Source of the DNA: Gammaproteobacteria bacterium | Lineage (GTDB): Bacteria; Pseudomonadota; Gammaproteobacteria; Steroidobacterales; Steroidobacteraceae | DNA: 61,757 nt | Assembly (NCBI GenBank): GCA_030040715.1 | Contig: JASHTF010000318.1 | Coordinates: 1 to 61,757 of the forward strand | Direction: 5' to 3' | Shown: positions 61,649 to 61,757 of the stretch, piece after piece | Layout of the letters: each line of letters opens with the position of its first letter | Numbering within the stretch: position 1 is the stretch's first letter | The notes under the pieces: generated by a model | What the model was told of the DNA's origin: nothing | Databases searched by the model: none | The model's input: the letters and a program-made list of their open reading frames with translations, nothing else | Program-made: the position numbers and the translations under genes

Positions 61649-61757
61649 CTACCGCTTAGTGGCGGCAGCCGGCTGGCCCAGCCTGTCGGCGAGCCACAGC
61701 TTGATTAGTGACTGACGTGTCACGCCGAGTCGCCGTGCTTCACGATCGAGGGAATCC
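61649..61757 (-). CDS. Antitoxin C-terminus (BrnA/CopG-like), cut by window edge
   Basis: 35 residues before the TAG at 61649-61651; too short for the ORF track. DSLDREARRLGVTRQSLIKLWLADRL matches the C-terminal ribbon-helix-helix segment of BrnA/CopG-type antitoxins (LDREAxRLGVTRQSLIKxWLAxRL). The toxin gene would lie upstream, outside the window. It puts a third toxin-antitoxin pair behind repeat copy C. Confidence 0.75.
   Translation of the reverse strand, partial: DSLDREARRLGVTRQSLIKLWLADRLGQPAAATKR

Noticed and set aside
54695-61757. Chromosomal integron with attC sites
   Set aside because: The blocks carry TA genes as in integrons, but no integron integrase or RYYYAAC/GTTRRRY core pairs are visible; ilvD, which neighbours integrons in Xanthomonas, is 9 kb away.

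Overview
The window is high-GC, densely coded, Gram-negative chromosomal DNA. An RND tripartite pump with an outer-membrane factor, several Tat and Sec signal peptides, lipoproteins, a patatin/beta-barrel outer-membrane protein and a periplasmic glucan protein (OpgD type) all point to a gammaproteobacterium, plausibly of the Xanthomonadales/Nevskiales/Steroidobacter type. That placement is inference from gene content only. No rRNA, tRNA, CRISPR array, integrase or complete insertion sequence was found.

Layout. 1-371: 5' part of a secreted lipase-like hydrolase, cut by the window edge. 445-9698 (minus): MdtABC-like multidrug efflux operon, with adaptor, two RND pump subunits and a NodT-type outer-membrane lipoprotein, partly with overlapping genes. 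9868-21447: polyamine (putrescine) utilisation block. A FAD oxidase (PuuB-like) is divergent from puuD, puuA, a PotFGHI-type ABC importer, a polyphosphate-glucokinase-like ROK protein, two PLP enzymes of methionine/transsulfuration type and a small cupin. The plus-strand genes lie so close together that they look like one long operon. Agmatine deiminase at 49993 adds a route from agmatine towards putrescine elsewhere in the window.

21621-54614 is a mosaic of mostly single metabolic genes: GST, SRPBCC protein, alpha/beta hydrolase, a frameshifted S9 peptidase, sulfatase, rhodanese, cupins, M13 peptidase, DsbA-like protein, gamma-glutamyltransferase, a class V aminotransferase, a Tat-exported TPP enzyme, an aldolase/SDR fusion, an APC permease, two possible F420-type enzymes, enolase, IlvD, a degraded PQQ-propeller fragment, OpgD, isocitrate dehydrogenase, agmatine deiminase, a PLDc_N/TPR protein and a patatin.

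The most unusual part is 54695-61757. A complete msrA is followed by two further copies of an msrA-like 3' end, at 58572-58704 and 61178-61310. These two have an identical 133-bp length and a shared upstream junction. Between the three copies lie accessory blocks, each carrying a toxin-antitoxin pair: M13 peptidase + HigBA, then BrnTA + TetR/hydrolase. A third block starts at the right edge with the tail of another antitoxin. This looks like a repeat-bounded accessory array growing behind msrA, and it is the best candidate for an undescribed arrangement. The higB and brnT genes both have near-consensus promoters placed so that transcripts would be essentially leaderless, and the TetR/hydrolase gap holds two perfect inverted repeats.
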